In this document: positions 50,696 to 60,757 of the stretch, piece after piece
Numbering within the stretch: position 1 is the stretch's first letter
Layout: every line of letters starts with the position of its first letter
Assembly (NCBI RefSeq): GCF_008033445.1
Contig: NZ_VNKO01000014.1
Coordinates: 19,342 to 83,341 of the forward strand
Direction: 5' to 3'
Length of the DNA: 64,000 nucleotides
Source of the DNA: Vulcaniibacterium gelatinicum
GTDB lineage: Bacteria > Pseudomonadota > Gammaproteobacteria > Xanthomonadales > Xanthomonadaceae
The notes under the pieces: generated by a model
Databases searched by the model: none
Told to the model about the DNA's origin: nothing
Seen by the model: only the letters and a program-made list of their open reading frames with translations
Made by a program: the position numbers and the translations under genes

Positions 50696-51211
50696 ATGAA
50701 CGCCACCACCCGCCTGCTGCTCACCGCCCTGCTCTGCACCGCCGCCGTGGCGTGCACCAAGAAGGTCAAGGAAACCCCGCCGTCCGAGCCCGCGCCCACG
50801 CCGACGCCGGCGACCGAGCCCGCTCCGGCCCCGTCCGGCCTGTACACCCCGGAGGACCTGGACACCGACGCCTGCCTGCGCCAGCGCGTGATCTACTTCG
50901 ACTTCGACCAGGACGTGCTGCGGCCGGAGTTCCAGGCGGCGATGGCCTGCCATGCCAAGTACCTGCGCGACCGTCCTTCGGCGCGCATCACCCTGGAAGG
51001 CCATGCCGACGAGCGCGGCAGCCGCGAGTACAACCTCGGCCTGGGCGAGCGCCGCGGCAACTCGGTGTCCTCGGCCCTGCAGGCCAACGGTGGCTCGGCG
51101 AGCCAGCTGACCGTGGTCAGCTACGGCGAGGAGCGCCCGACCTGCACCGAGTCCAACGAGGACTGCTGGCAGCGCAACCGCCGGGTCGAGATCATCTACA
51201 CCGCGAAGTGA
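50696..51211 (+). CDS. pal: Peptidoglycan-associated lipoprotein Pal
   Basis: 171 residues. Lipoprotein signal peptide with lipobox AAVAC, Cys20 lipidated; a proline-rich linker (EPAPTPTPATEPAPAPSG) then an OmpA-like peptidoglycan-binding domain, RVIYFDFDQDVLRPEF and ITLEGHADERGSREYNLGLG followed by RRVEIIY. Anchors the outer membrane to peptidoglycan. Start ATG 50696 after AGGAACGA. Extra cysteines (DACLRQ, AMACHAK, TCTESNEDC) may form disulfides. Confidence 0.97.
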   Translation: MNATTRLLLTALLCTAAVACTKKVKETPPSEPAPTPTPATEPAPAPSGLYTPEDLDTDACLRQRVIYFDFDQDVLRPEFQAAMACHAKYLRDRPSARITLEGHADERGSREYNLGLGERRGNSVSSALQANGGSASQLTVVSYGEERPTCTESNEDCWQRNRRVEIIYTAK

Positions 51212-51235
51212 CCGGGTGACCGGGACGCTGCCGGC

Positions 51236-52063
51236 ATGAAGACCCTTCCGCACCGCGCACCGTTCCGCTTCGCCTGCGCGTTCGCCGCGGCGGCCCTCGT
51301 GGCCGCCGCGCCGGCCGCGGCGCAGCGGGCCAGCCTGGCCGAACGCGTGGCCGCGCTCGAGGCCCGCGCGGCCGCGGACAACGGCAACGTCGAGCTGGTC
51401 AACCAGATCACCCAGCTGCGCAGCGAGGTGCAGGCGCTGCGCGCCCAGGTCGAGGAGCTGCAGCACCAGCTGCAACAGCTGCAGCAGAGCGGCAAGAGCC
51501 AGTACCTGGACCTCGACAGCCGCCTGCAGCGGCTCGAGGGCGGGACACCGGCGCCGGCCGCGCCGGCGGCAGCGGGGCAGGGCGGGAGCCCGGCCGCACC
51601 GGCCGCCGCGACCGGCGCGCCCGCCGAGCGCCCGCCGGCGGTGTACGGCGACCCGGGCAAGCTGGCCCAGGCCGCCGACGAGCGCAGCGCCTACGAGGCC
51701 GCGTTCGCGATCCTGCGCGCCGGCCGCTATGCCGAGGCGGCCTCCGCCTTCCACGAGTTCCTGCAGGCCCATCCGGGCGGCAGCTACGCGCCCAACGCGC
51801 TGTACTGGCTGGGCGAGAGCTACTACGTCACCCAGAACTACGCGCTCGCCCTGGAGCAGTTCCAGGCCCTGTTGCAGCGCTATCCGACCCACGACAAGGC
51901 CCCCGGCGCGCTGCTCAAGGTCGGCCTGTCGCAGTACGGCCTGCGCGACCTCGACGCCGCCGAGGCGACCCTGCGCCAGGTGATCGCCCGCTACCCCGGC
52001 ACCGACGCGGCCCGCACCGCCGAGGACCGGCTGCGCGCGATCCTGCTGACCCGGGTGCGCTGA
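51236..52063 (+). CDS. cpoB: Cell division coordinator CpoB (YbgF)
   Basis: 275 residues. Signal peptide about 1-27 ending AAPAAAQR, an N-terminal coiled coil (SLAERVAALEARAAAD; LRAQVEELQHQLQQLQQSGK) that trimerises and binds TolA, an alanine/proline linker (about 105-140), and a TPR domain (YEAAFAILRAGRYAEAASAF, YALALEQFQALLQRYPTHDK). CpoB couples outer-membrane constriction with peptidoglycan synthesis at the septum. Last gene of the tol-pal cluster; a terminator hairpin begins within its stop codon. Confidence 0.95.
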   Translation: MKTLPHRAPFRFACAFAAAALVAAAPAAAQRASLAERVAALEARAAADNGNVELVNQITQLRSEVQALRAQVEELQHQLQQLQQSGKSQYLDLDSRLQRLEGGTPAPAAPAAAGQGGSPAAPAAATGAPAERPPAVYGDPGKLAQAADERSAYEAAFAILRAGRYAEAASAFHEFLQAHPGGSYAPNALYWLGESYYVTQNYALALEQFQALLQRYPTHDKAPGALLKVGLSQYGLRDLDAAEATLRQVIARYPGTDAARTAEDRLRAILLTRVR

Positions 52064-52090
52064 GGGCCTGTTTTTCAGGCCCTCGGCTTT
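52062..52090 (+). terminator. Terminator of the tol-pal operon
   Basis: GAGGGCCTG and CAGGCCCTC form a perfect 9-bp stem around TTTTT, overlapping the cpoB stop codon, followed by GGCTTTT. The T-run is imperfect, so read-through into queE is possible. Confidence 0.6.
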
Positions 52091-52139
52091 TCACAGGCTC
52101 TGAGCCGGCGCGGGACCGTGTCGCGGTAAAATCCCGTCC

Positions 52140-52817
52140 ATGCACGCCATCGTCGCCGATGCGGCCGCCGCGTCGGCCGAGCGGCTCAAGCTGACCGAGA
52201 TCTTCCTGTCCCTGCAGGGCGAGGCCCGCGACGTGGGCCGCCCGACCGTGTTCGTGCGCCTGACCGGCTGCCCGCTGCGCTGCGGGTACTGCGACACCGC
52301 CTACGCCTTCCACGGCGGGCAGTGGTGGACGCTGGACGCGATCCTGGCCGAGGTCGCCCGGCTCGGCGCGCACCACGTCTGCGTCACCGGCGGCGAGCCG
52401 CTGGCGCAGAAGCGCTGCCTGGTCCTGCTGCGGCGGCTGTGCGACGCCGGCCACGACGTCTCGCTGGAAACCTCCGGCGCGCTCGACATCGGCGCGGTGG
52501 ACCCGCGCGTGTCGCGGGTGGTGGACGTCAAGACCCCGGGCTCGGGCGAGGCGCACCGCAACCGCTGGGAGAACCTGGCGCTGCTGACCCCGCGCGACCA
52601 GGTCAAGTTCGTGCTCTGCGACCGCGCCGATTTCGACTGGGCGCGCGCGGTGCTGGCCGAACACCGCCTGTCCGAGCGCTGCGAGGTGCTGTTCTCGCCC
52701 AGTCACGGCCAGCTCGCGCCGCGCCAGCTCGCCGACTGGATCGTGGCCGAGCGGGTGCCGGTGCGCTTCCAGGTGCAGCTGCACAAGCTGCTGTGGGGCG
52801 AGGAGCCGGGGCGATGA
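52140..52817 (+). CDS. queE: 7-carboxy-7-deazaguanine synthase QueE
   Basis: 225 residues. Radical SAM enzyme converting carboxy-tetrahydropterin to 7-carboxy-7-deazaguanine in preQ0/queuosine synthesis. 4Fe-4S binding CxxxCxxC is in [16 protein letters not shown] and the SAM GGE motif in [32 protein letters not shown] precedes it. Overlaps queC by 4 bp (ATGA), so the two enzymes are coordinately made. Confidence 0.96.
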   Translation: MHAIVADAAAASAERLKLTEIFLSLQGEARDVGRPTVFVRLTGCPLRCGYCDTAYAFHGGQWWTLDAILAEVARLGAHHVCVTGGEPLAQKRCLVLLRRLCDAGHDVSLETSGALDIGAVDPRVSRVVDVKTPGSGEAHRNRWENLALLTPRDQVKFVLCDRADFDWARAVLAEHRLSERCEVLFSPSHGQLAPRQLADWIVAERVPVRFQVQLHKLLWGEEPGR

Positions 52818-53506
52818 AGCCGGCGGTGGTGCTGCTGTCGGGGGGCATGGACTCGGCCGTGGTGCTGGCGATCGCGCGCGCGCAGGGCTTCGCCTGCCAC
52901 GCGCTGAGCGTGCGCTACGGCCAGCGCCACACCTCCGAGCTGGACGCGGCCGCGCGGGTCGCGGCCCTGCTCGGCGCGGTCGAGCACAAGACCGTGCAGG
53001 TGGACCTGCGCAGCATCGGCGGCTCGGCGCTGACCGACGACATCGCGGTGCCGGTGGATTCCGACGGGCACGTGATCGGCGCGGGGATCCCCGTCACCTA
53101 CGTGCCGGCGCGCAACACCATCATGCTCGCGGTCGCGCTCGGCTGGGCCGAGGTGCTCGGCGCCACCGACCTGTTCTGCGGCGTCAACGCGGTGGACTAC
53201 TCCGGCTATCCGGACTGCCGCCCGGAGTTCATCGCCGCCTTCGAGCGGCTGGCGAACGTGGCCACCAAGGCCGGGGTGGAGGGCGCGGGCTTCCGCGTGC
53301 ACGCGCCGCTGCTGCGGATGTCGAAGGCGGAGATCGTGCGCGAGGGCCTGCGCCTGGGCGTGGACTTCGCCCACACCGTGTCCTGCTACCAGGCCGACGC
53401 CGCGGGCCGCGCCTGCGGGCACTGCGACGCCTGCCGCCTGCGCGCGGCGGGATTCGCCGCCGCCGGGGTGGCGGATCCGACGCGGTACGTGGTTCCGGGC
53501 GCGTGA
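52814..53506 (+). CDS. queC: 7-cyano-7-deazaguanine synthase QueC
   Basis: 230 residues. ATP-dependent conversion of 7-carboxy-7-deazaguanine to preQ0. P-loop LLSGGMDSA near the N-terminus; [20 protein letters not shown] is the substrate region and the zinc site is [20 protein letters not shown] at the C-terminus. Start overlaps queE. A tRNA-Lys gene begins 21 bp past the stop, as in other xanthomonads. Confidence 0.96.
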   Translation: MKPAVVLLSGGMDSAVVLAIARAQGFACHALSVRYGQRHTSELDAAARVAALLGAVEHKTVQVDLRSIGGSALTDDIAVPVDSDGHVIGAGIPVTYVPARNTIMLAVALGWAEVLGATDLFCGVNAVDYSGYPDCRPEFIAAFERLANVATKAGVEGAGFRVHAPLLRMSKAEIVREGLRLGVDFAHTVSCYQADAAGRACGHCDACRLRAAGFAAAGVADPTRYVVPGA

Positions 53507-53527
53507 GTTAAAATGCGCGCCCGCACC

Positions 53528-53602
53528 GGGCCGTTAGCTCAGTGGTAGAGCAGCTGGCTTTTAACCAGTTGGTCGTAGGTTCGACCCCTACACGGCCCAC
53601 CA
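53528..53602 (+). tRNA. tRNA-Lys (anticodon TTT)
   Basis: Full cloverleaf: acceptor GGGCCGT pairs with ACGGCCC and CCA is encoded (ACCA end); D arm GCTCAGTGGTAGAGC; anticodon loop CTTTTAA, anticodon TTT, on stem GCTGG/CCAGT; T arm GTAGG-TTCGACC-CCTAC. A TAAAAT (53509-53514) directly after the queC stop is a plausible -10 box, though no clear -35 is seen. Confidence 0.98.
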
Positions 53603-53630
53603 CTTTCCGGTCAGCGGTCTCGCCCACCCC

Positions 53631-55457
<1,827 letters not shown>

Positions 55458-55535
55458 GCCGCTAGGGTAGCAGCCGGGACGCGGCCGGCCGTCGGACATC
55501 GCCGCGGCGGCGGGGCGGCGGATGCCGCGCGCCGG

Positions 55536-56063
55536 TCACTGCAGCAGCGAGCGCAGCATCCAGGCGTACTTCTCGTGGATCTGCAGGCGCTGCGTCATCA
55601 GGTCCACGGTCGGGTCGTCGCCCGCATGCTCGGCGGTCTTGAGCACCTTGCGCGCGGTGCGGCACACCGCCTCGTTGCCGACCACGAGCTGGCGCACCAT
55701 CTCGCGCCAGTCGGCGGTGTCGGTCAGTCCCGGTTCCTCGGCGATCGAGGTCAGCCGCGCGAATTCCGCATACGAGCCCGGCGCGTTGAAGCCCAGCGCC
55801 CGGATCCGCTCGGCGACTTCGTCCAGCGCGCCCCACTGCTCGGTGTACTGGGCCTCGAACATCGTGTGCAGGGTGTTGAACATCGGCCCGGTGACGTTCC
55901 AGTGGAAGTTGTGGGTCTTCAGGTACAGGGTGTAGGCGTCGGCGAGGAAGCGCGACAGGCCCTCGGCGATCTTCCTGCGGTCGCCGGCGGAGATGCCGAT
56001 GTCGATCGCCGGGGCGCCTGCGCCGGCAGGGCTGGCGGACGGCTTGGACGCGGACTTGGCCAT
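55536..56063 (-). CDS. Dps-family DNA-protecting ferritin
   Basis: 175 residues. Dodecameric miniferritin that oxidises and stores iron and shields DNA in stationary phase. Ferroxidase-site residues are in LKTHNFHWNVTGPMFNTLHT and MFEAQYTEQWGALDEVAERI, the conserved H..HW and D/E helix of Dps. A lysine/serine/alanine-rich N-terminal tail (MAKSASKPSASPAGAG) may bind DNA. Divergent from hrpA over 78 bp; no OxyR or RpoS site could be identified by eye. Confidence 0.92.
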   Translation of the reverse strand: MAKSASKPSASPAGAGAPAIDIGISAGDRRKIAEGLSRFLADAYTLYLKTHNFHWNVTGPMFNTLHTMFEAQYTEQWGALDEVAERIRALGFNAPGSYAEFARLTSIAEEPGLTDTADWREMVRQLVVGNEAVCRTARKVLKTAEHAGDDPTVDLMTQRLQIHEKYAWMLRSLLQ

Positions 56064-56141
56064 GGACGTGGCTCCGTTTGCGGGGTTTGGCGGTCAAAAT
56101 AGCGATTGCGGCCGTGCAGGCCAAGTGAATCCTTCCGAACG

Positions 56142-59100
56142 ATGCCATCGACGTCCTCTATCGAGGCGCGCGCCCGCGACGAGCTGCGCCGGGCCCGCGC
56201 CGCGATCGCCGCCGCGCTCAGCCGCGACCACGGGCGCCTGCACGCGCTGTGGTCGCGCTGGAACGCCGCGCCGGCCGATGCGCGGGCGCGCGAGGCCTTC
56301 GCCCAGGCCCTGCAGGCCTCGCTGGCGGCGCGCGAGGCACGGGCCGCGGCGCTGCCGCAGGCGCCGGTGGATCCGGCGCTGCCGATCGCGGCCGAGGCCG
56401 AACGCATCGTCGAGCTGATCCGCGCCCATCCGGTGGTCGTCGTCGCCGGCGAGACCGGCTCGGGCAAGACCACCCAATTGCCCAAGCTGTGCCTGGCCGC
56501 CGGCCGCGGCGCCGCCGGCATGATCGGTTGCACCCAGCCGCGCCGCATCGCCGCGCGCGCGGTGGCGCGGCGGGTGGCGGAGGAACTGCAGGTGCCGCTC
56601 GGCGGCGCGGTCGGCTGGCAGGTGCGCTTCACCGAGCAGGTGGCCGAGGACACCGTGGTCAAGTTCATGACCGACGGCATCCTGCTGGCCGAGATCGCCT
56701 CCGACCGCTGGCTCTCGCGCTACGACACGATCATCGTGGACGAGGCGCACGAGCGCAGCCTGAACATCGACTTCCTGCTCGGCTACCTCAAGCGCCTGCT
56801 GTCGAAGCGGCGCGACCTCAAGCTCGTGGTCACCTCCGCGACCATCGACACCGAGCGTTTCGCCGCCCACTTCGGCGCCGCGCCGGTGGTGGCGGTGGAA
56901 GGGCGCGGGCATCCGGTGGAGGTGCGCTGGCGGCCGCTGGAAGGCGAGGGCGGGAGCGAAGGCGAGGGCAGCGTGCTCGACGGCATCGTCGCCGCCTGCG
57001 ACGAGATCGTGCGCGAATCGCGCCTGGGCGACGTGCTGGTGTTCCTCCCCGGCGAGCGCGAGATCCGCGACGCGCACCGCGCGCTGGAGCGGCGCAAGTA
57101 CCGCCACACCGAGATCCTGCCGCTGTACGCGCGGCTGTCGGCGCGCGACCAGGACCGCGTGTTCAATCCCGGGCCGCAGCGGCGGATCGTGCTCGCCACC
57201 AACGTCGCCGAGACCTCGCTCACGGTGCCGCGCATCCATTACGTGGTGGACCCCGGGCTGGCGCGGATCAAGCGCTACAGCCCGCGGCTCAAGCTCGACC
57301 GCCTGCACATCGAGCCGATCAGCCAGGCCAGCGCCGACCAGCGCAAGGGCCGCTGCGGCCGGATCGCGCCCGGGGTGTGCTACCGGCTGTACGCGGAGGC
57401 CGAGTTCGCCGCGCGGCCGCGCTACACCGATCCGGAGATCCGCCGCGCGGCGCTGGCCGGCGTGATCCTGCGCATGCTCGCGCTGGGGCTGGGCAGGATC
57501 GAGGGCCGTGTTTCGGCTCTGCCGAAACGCGCATCCGGGCAGGCCCTGGAAGGGGATGCCCGGATCATCGAGAGTTTCCCATTTCTGGAGCCGCCCGAAC
57601 CGCGCGCGATCGCCGACGGCTGGCAACAGCTGGCCGAACTCGGCGCGGTGGACGGCGAGCGCCGCCTGACCCCGATCGGCCGCACCATGGCGCGGCTGCC
57701 GGTGGACGTGAAGCTGGCGCGCATGCTGGTCGCGGCGCAGGCGCACGGCTGCGTGCGCGAGATGCTGGTGATCGCCGGCTTCCTCGGCATCCAGGATCCG
57801 CGCGAACGCCCCGCCGACGCGCGCGGCGCGGCCGACGCCGCGCACGCGCAGTTCGCCGACCCGAAGTCGGAGTTCGTCGGCATCCTCAAGCTGTGGGACG
57901 CCTACCGCGCCGCGCACGAGGAGCTGACCCAGTCGCAGCTGCGCAAGTGGTGCGAGCGGCATTTCCTCGGCTTTTTGCGCATGCGCGAGTGGCGCGAGCT
58001 GCACCGGCAGCTGAAGCTGCTGTGCGAGGAACTCGGCTGGGAGGTGGAAGGCGGGAAGGAGGGCGCGTCCTACGCCGCCCTGCACCGCGCGCTGCTGGCC
58101 GGCCTGCCCACCCAGCTCGGCCAGCGCCTCGAGCGCGGCGTGTACGAGGGCCCGCGCGGACGCAGGTTCCAGCTGTTCCCGGGTTCGACCCTGGCGGCGA
58201 AACCGCCGCCGTGGGTGCTCTCGGCGACCCTGCTCGAGACCGAGAAGGTGTGGGCGCTGACCAATGCCGCGATCGAACCGGAATGGGCGATCGCCGAGCT
58301 GCCGCACCTGCTCGCGCGCCGCCAGCACGACCCGCGCTGGTCGCGCACCCAGGGGCGGGTGATCGGCAGCGAGCAGGTCAGCCTGTTCGGCCTGGTGCTG
58401 GCGCCGAAGCGGCCGATCCACTACGGCGCGCTGTATCCGGAGGAGGCGCGGCAGATCTTCGCCCGCGACGCGCTGGTGACCGGCGAGATCAACACCCGCT
58501 GCGCGTTCCTGGCGCGCAACCTCGCCACCCTGGCCAGGGCCAAGGAGGAGGAGGCCAAGCGCCGCCGCGCCGGCCTGGTGGTGGACGAGGAATGGCAGGC
58601 GCGGTGGTACCTCGACCGCCTGCCGCCGCACGTGCACAACGCGCAGGCGCTCGAGGCCTGGTACGCGAAGCTGCCGGCCGAGGCCCGCGCCGCGCTGGAA
58701 TGGTCGCTGGACGACCTGCTGGTGGGGCAGGCCAGCGAGGCCGCGCGCTTCCCGCCGTACCTGCCGCTGGGCGAGGCGCGGCTGGCGGTGCGCTACCGCT
58801 TCGAACCGGGCGCGCCGGACGACGGCATGACCGTGGTGGTGCCGCTGCACCTGCTCAATGCGCTCGATCCGGCGCGGCTGTCGTGGCTCGCGCCCGGCTT
58901 CGTCGAGGACAAGGCCGCGGCCCTGATCCGCACGCTGCCGAAGGCGCTGCGCCGCAATTTCGTGCCCGCCCCCGAATTCGCACGCGCCTTCGCCGAGGCG
59001 TACCCGCAGCCGATGGCGGACGCGATCGAGGGCGAGCTGGCGCGCTTCCTGCAGCGCCTCACCGGGGTGGCGCTGTCGCCAACCGAGTTCGACCCGGCCG

Positions 59101-60197
59101 CGCTGGAGCCGCACCTGCACGCCAACCTGCGCCTGCTCGACCGCGACGGGCGCACGGTGCTGGCCGAATCGCGCGACCTGGCCGGGCTGCGCGCGCAGTT
59201 CGGCGCGCGCGCCGCGGCCGCGTTCGCCGCGCGCGCGGCCGAAGGACTGGCCCGGAGAGGGCTGACCGCGTTCCCGGACACCGCGATCCCCGAGATCGTG
59301 CCCGGTGCGGGCGGTGTGCCGGCGTATCCGGCGCTGCACGACGAGGGCGACAGCGTCTCGCTGTCGGTGCACGCCGACCGCGCCGAGGCGCAACGCCGCC
59401 ATCCCGCCGGCGTGCGCCGCCTGCTCGCCCTGACGCTGGCCGACCGCCTGCGCCAGGCGCGCAAGCAGTTGCCGGTGTCGCCGAAGACCGAGCTGCTGTA
59501 CGCGGCGATGGGAAATGGGGGAAATGGGGTCAGAGACCTTTTCCCTCGCGGGAAAAGGTCTCTGACCCCATTTCCCCCGCGAGGGAAAAGGTCTCTGACC
59601 CCATTTCCCCCCATTTCCCCCCTGCGCGCCGACCTGGTGGACGGCGCCTTCGCCGCGCTCACCGCCGAGGGCCTGGACACCATCCGCGATCCGGCCGCGT
59701 TCGCCGCGCGCCGCGAGGCGCTGGCCAGGGGCTTGTTCCCGGAGGCGGTGGCGCGCCTGCGGCAGGCCGAAACCATCCTGGCGCTGGTGGCCGAGGTGCG
59801 CGCGCGACTGGAAGCGCCGCTGATCGGCTGGGCCAGCGGCAACCTCGACGACATGCGCGCGCACCTGGCCGCGCTGACGCCGCCGGGATTCCTGCGCGAC
59901 ACCCCGGCCGAGCTGCTCGCCGAATACCCGCGCTACCTCAAGGCGCTGGCCGTGCGCGCCGAACGCGCGCTGCGCGACCCGGCGCGCGACCAGGCGCGCA
60001 TGCTCGAACTGCGCCCGTTCGCCGAGGCGCTGGCCGCGGCGGAAGCGGAGGGCCACGCCGGCGACCCCGGCTGGCAGGCCTTCCGCCGCGACCTGGAGGA
60101 ACTGCGCGTGTCGCTGTTCGCGCAGGAACTGGGCGCCAGGGGCGGCGTGTCGGTGAAGAAACTGGCCGCGCGCCTGGCCCAGTTGCAGCAGCGATGA
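56142..60197 (+). CDS. hrpA: ATP-dependent RNA helicase HrpA with two in-frame palindromic insertions
   Basis: 1351 residues from ATG 56142 (a TTG at 56106 gives 12 more). DEAH-box helicase that in E. coli rescues stalled ribosomes. Walker A VVVAGETGSGKTTQLPKL, DEAH box IIVDEAHERSLNIDF, SAT motif LVVTSATIDTERF, motif VI SQASADQRKGRCGRIAPGVC, then the ratchet/OB region and the long HrpA-specific C-terminal half. Two stretches do not belong to the family: residues 455-477, a 69-bp palindromic insert between RIE and the conserved SFPFLEPPEP, and about residues 1123-1160, a GGGGTCAGAG repeat between LLYAA and LRADLVDGAF. Both keep frame; without them the length is about 1290-1295, near the usual 1300. 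Whether the protein is active is unknown. Confidence 0.95.
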   Translation: MPSTSSIEARARDELRRARAAIAAALSRDHGRLHALWSRWNAAPADARAREAFAQALQASLAAREARAAALPQAPVDPALPIAAEAERIVELIRAHPVVVVAGETGSGKTTQLPKLCLAAGRGAAGMIGCTQPRRIAARAVARRVAEELQVPLGGAVGWQVRFTEQVAEDTVVKFMTDGILLAEIASDRWLSRYDTIIVDEAHERSLNIDFLLGYLKRLLSKRRDLKLVVTSATIDTERFAAHFGAAPVVAVEGRGHPVEVRWRPLEGEGGSEGEGSVLDGIVAACDEIVRESRLGDVLVFLPGEREIRDAHRALERRKYRHTEILPLYARLSARDQDRVFNPGPQRRIVLATNVAETSLTVPRIHYVVDPGLARIKRYSPRLKLDRLHIEPISQASADQRKGRCGRIAPGVCYRLYAEAEFAARPRYTDPEIRRAALAGVILRMLALGLGRIEGRVSALPKRASGQALEGDARIIESFPFLEPPEPRAIADGWQQLAELGAVDGERRLTPIGRTMARLPVDVKLARMLVAAQAHGCVREMLVIAGFLGIQDPRERPADARGAADAAHAQFADPKSEFVGILKLWDAYRAAHEELTQSQLRKWCERHFLGFLRMREWRELHRQLKLLCEELGWEVEGGKEGASYAALHRALLAGLPTQLGQRLERGVYEGPRGRRFQLFPGSTLAAKPPPWVLSATLLETEKVWALTNAAIEPEWAIAELPHLLARRQHDPRWSRTQGRVIGSEQVSLFGLVLAPKRPIHYGALYPEEARQIFARDALVTGEINTRCAFLARNLATLARAKEEEAKRRRAGLVVDEEWQARWYLDRLPPHVHNAQALEAWYAKLPAEARAALEWSLDDLLVGQASEAARFPPYLPLGEARLAVRYRFEPGAPDDGMTVVVPLHLLNALDPARLSWLAPGFVEDKAAALIRTLPKALRRNFVPAPEFARAFAEAYPQPMADAIEGELARFLQRLTGVALSPTEFDPAALEPHLHANLRLLDRDGRTVLAESRDLAGLRAQFGARAAAAFAARAAEGLARRGLTAFPDTAIPEIVPGAGGVPAYPALHDEGDSVSLSVHADRAEAQRRHPAGVRRLLALTLADRLRQARKQLPVSPKTELLYAAMGNGGNGVRDLFPRGKRSLTPFPPRGKRSLTPFPPISPLRADLVDGAFAALTAEGLDTIRDPAAFAARREALARGLFPEAVARLRQAETILALVAEVRARLEAPLIGWASGNLDDMRAHLAALTPPGFLRDTPAELLAEYPRYLKALAVRAERALRDPARDQARMLELRPFAEALAAAEAEGHAGDPGWQAFRRDLEELRVSLFAQELGARGGVSVKKLAARLAQLQQR
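57498..57572. repeat. 69-bp palindromic insertion inside hrpA
   Basis: Bounded by the direct repeat ATCGAG at 57498-57503 and 57567-57572 (69 bp apart). Between them two hairpins: GTTTCGGC-TCT-GCCGAAAC (57510-57528) and ATCCGGGCA...TGCCCGGAT (57533-57541 with 57557-57565). Adds exactly 23 codons in frame. Confidence 0.8.
59511..59621. repeat. GGGGTCAGAG-family repeat, copy C, inside hrpA
   Basis: Arm 1 at 59517-59545 (29 bp) is the exact complement of arm 2 at 59550-59578 and of arm 3 at 59583-59611; arms 2 and 3 are direct copies 33 bp apart. Core GGGGTCAGAGACCTTTTCCC. GGAAATGGGG and CCATTTCCCC remnants flank both sides. The block is in frame and encodes two copies of RGKRSLTPFPP. Confidence 0.9.
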
Positions 60198-60212
60198 GCG
60201 GGCGCGACGGCG

Positions 60213-60710
60213 CTATTTGATCCGCTTGACCTTTGCGGTCGGGCCATATCCCTCGATCTGCAGATACCACACACCCCCGACCAGTGACGGCTTGAGCCGC
60301 ACCTTCGGATTGTCCAGGCGCACGCCAGGGAGCGAGGCAGGCTCGACCTGCTTCCAGACCTGGCCGTTCTCGAGCGTATACACCCGCTTCATTTCAAAGC
60401 CGCGGAACGGGCCGACCAGGCGGCTTTCGATTGGGTCGTCGTCACGGAAGAGCAGCCGCCCGCTGCGTGTCCGCTCCGTGTCGAGTCGTTGCCGTTCCTG
60501 CGCCACGGCCTGGCTGGTTTCGGCGTCCAGCTTGCGCCCCAGCCAGGCGTTCAGATTGGCCAGTTCTTCCGGCGTGAGCTTGTCCAGACCGGCGGCCTTG
60601 AACTGCTCCGGCGTCATCTCCTGTTCGATCGGACGGTTGCCCTGCTGCGCGGACAGCGGCAGGGCCAGGGCGGCGAGCAGGAGCAGGGTGACGGTGCGCA
60701 GGCGGGCCAT
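60213..60710 (-). CDS. Putative secreted protein of unknown function
   Basis: 165 residues. Clear Sec signal peptide MARLRTVTLLLLAALALPLS-AQQ. Mature part starts with a short helical motif MTPEQFKAAGLDKLTPEELA-NLNAWL, shared by many xanthomonad periplasmic proteins, then a glutamine/arginine-rich helix (about 60-85) and a small beta-rich C-terminus (MKRVYTLENGQVWKQVEPAS; GGVWYLQIEGYGPTAKVKRI). No cysteines or lipobox in the mature part. Convergent with hrpA (15 bp) and divergent from relA (47 bp). Function unknown; probably periplasmic. Confidence 0.85.
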   Translation of the reverse strand: MARLRTVTLLLLAALALPLSAQQGNRPIEQEMTPEQFKAAGLDKLTPEELANLNAWLGRKLDAETSQAVAQERQRLDTERTRSGRLLFRDDDPIESRLVGPFRGFEMKRVYTLENGQVWKQVEPASLPGVRLDNPKVRLKPSLVGGVWYLQIEGYGPTAKVKRIK

Positions 60711-60757
60711 CGGGGTGTTCCTCGTCGGGGACCGCGGCTAGTGTAGTCGGATGCCCG

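Noticed and set aside
56094..60056. Very long open frame (about 1320 codons) on the minus strand opposite hrpA
   Set aside because: Composition artefact of about 70% GC: no family motifs, arginine/histidine/glutamine-rich translation, fully covered by the well-supported hrpA gene.
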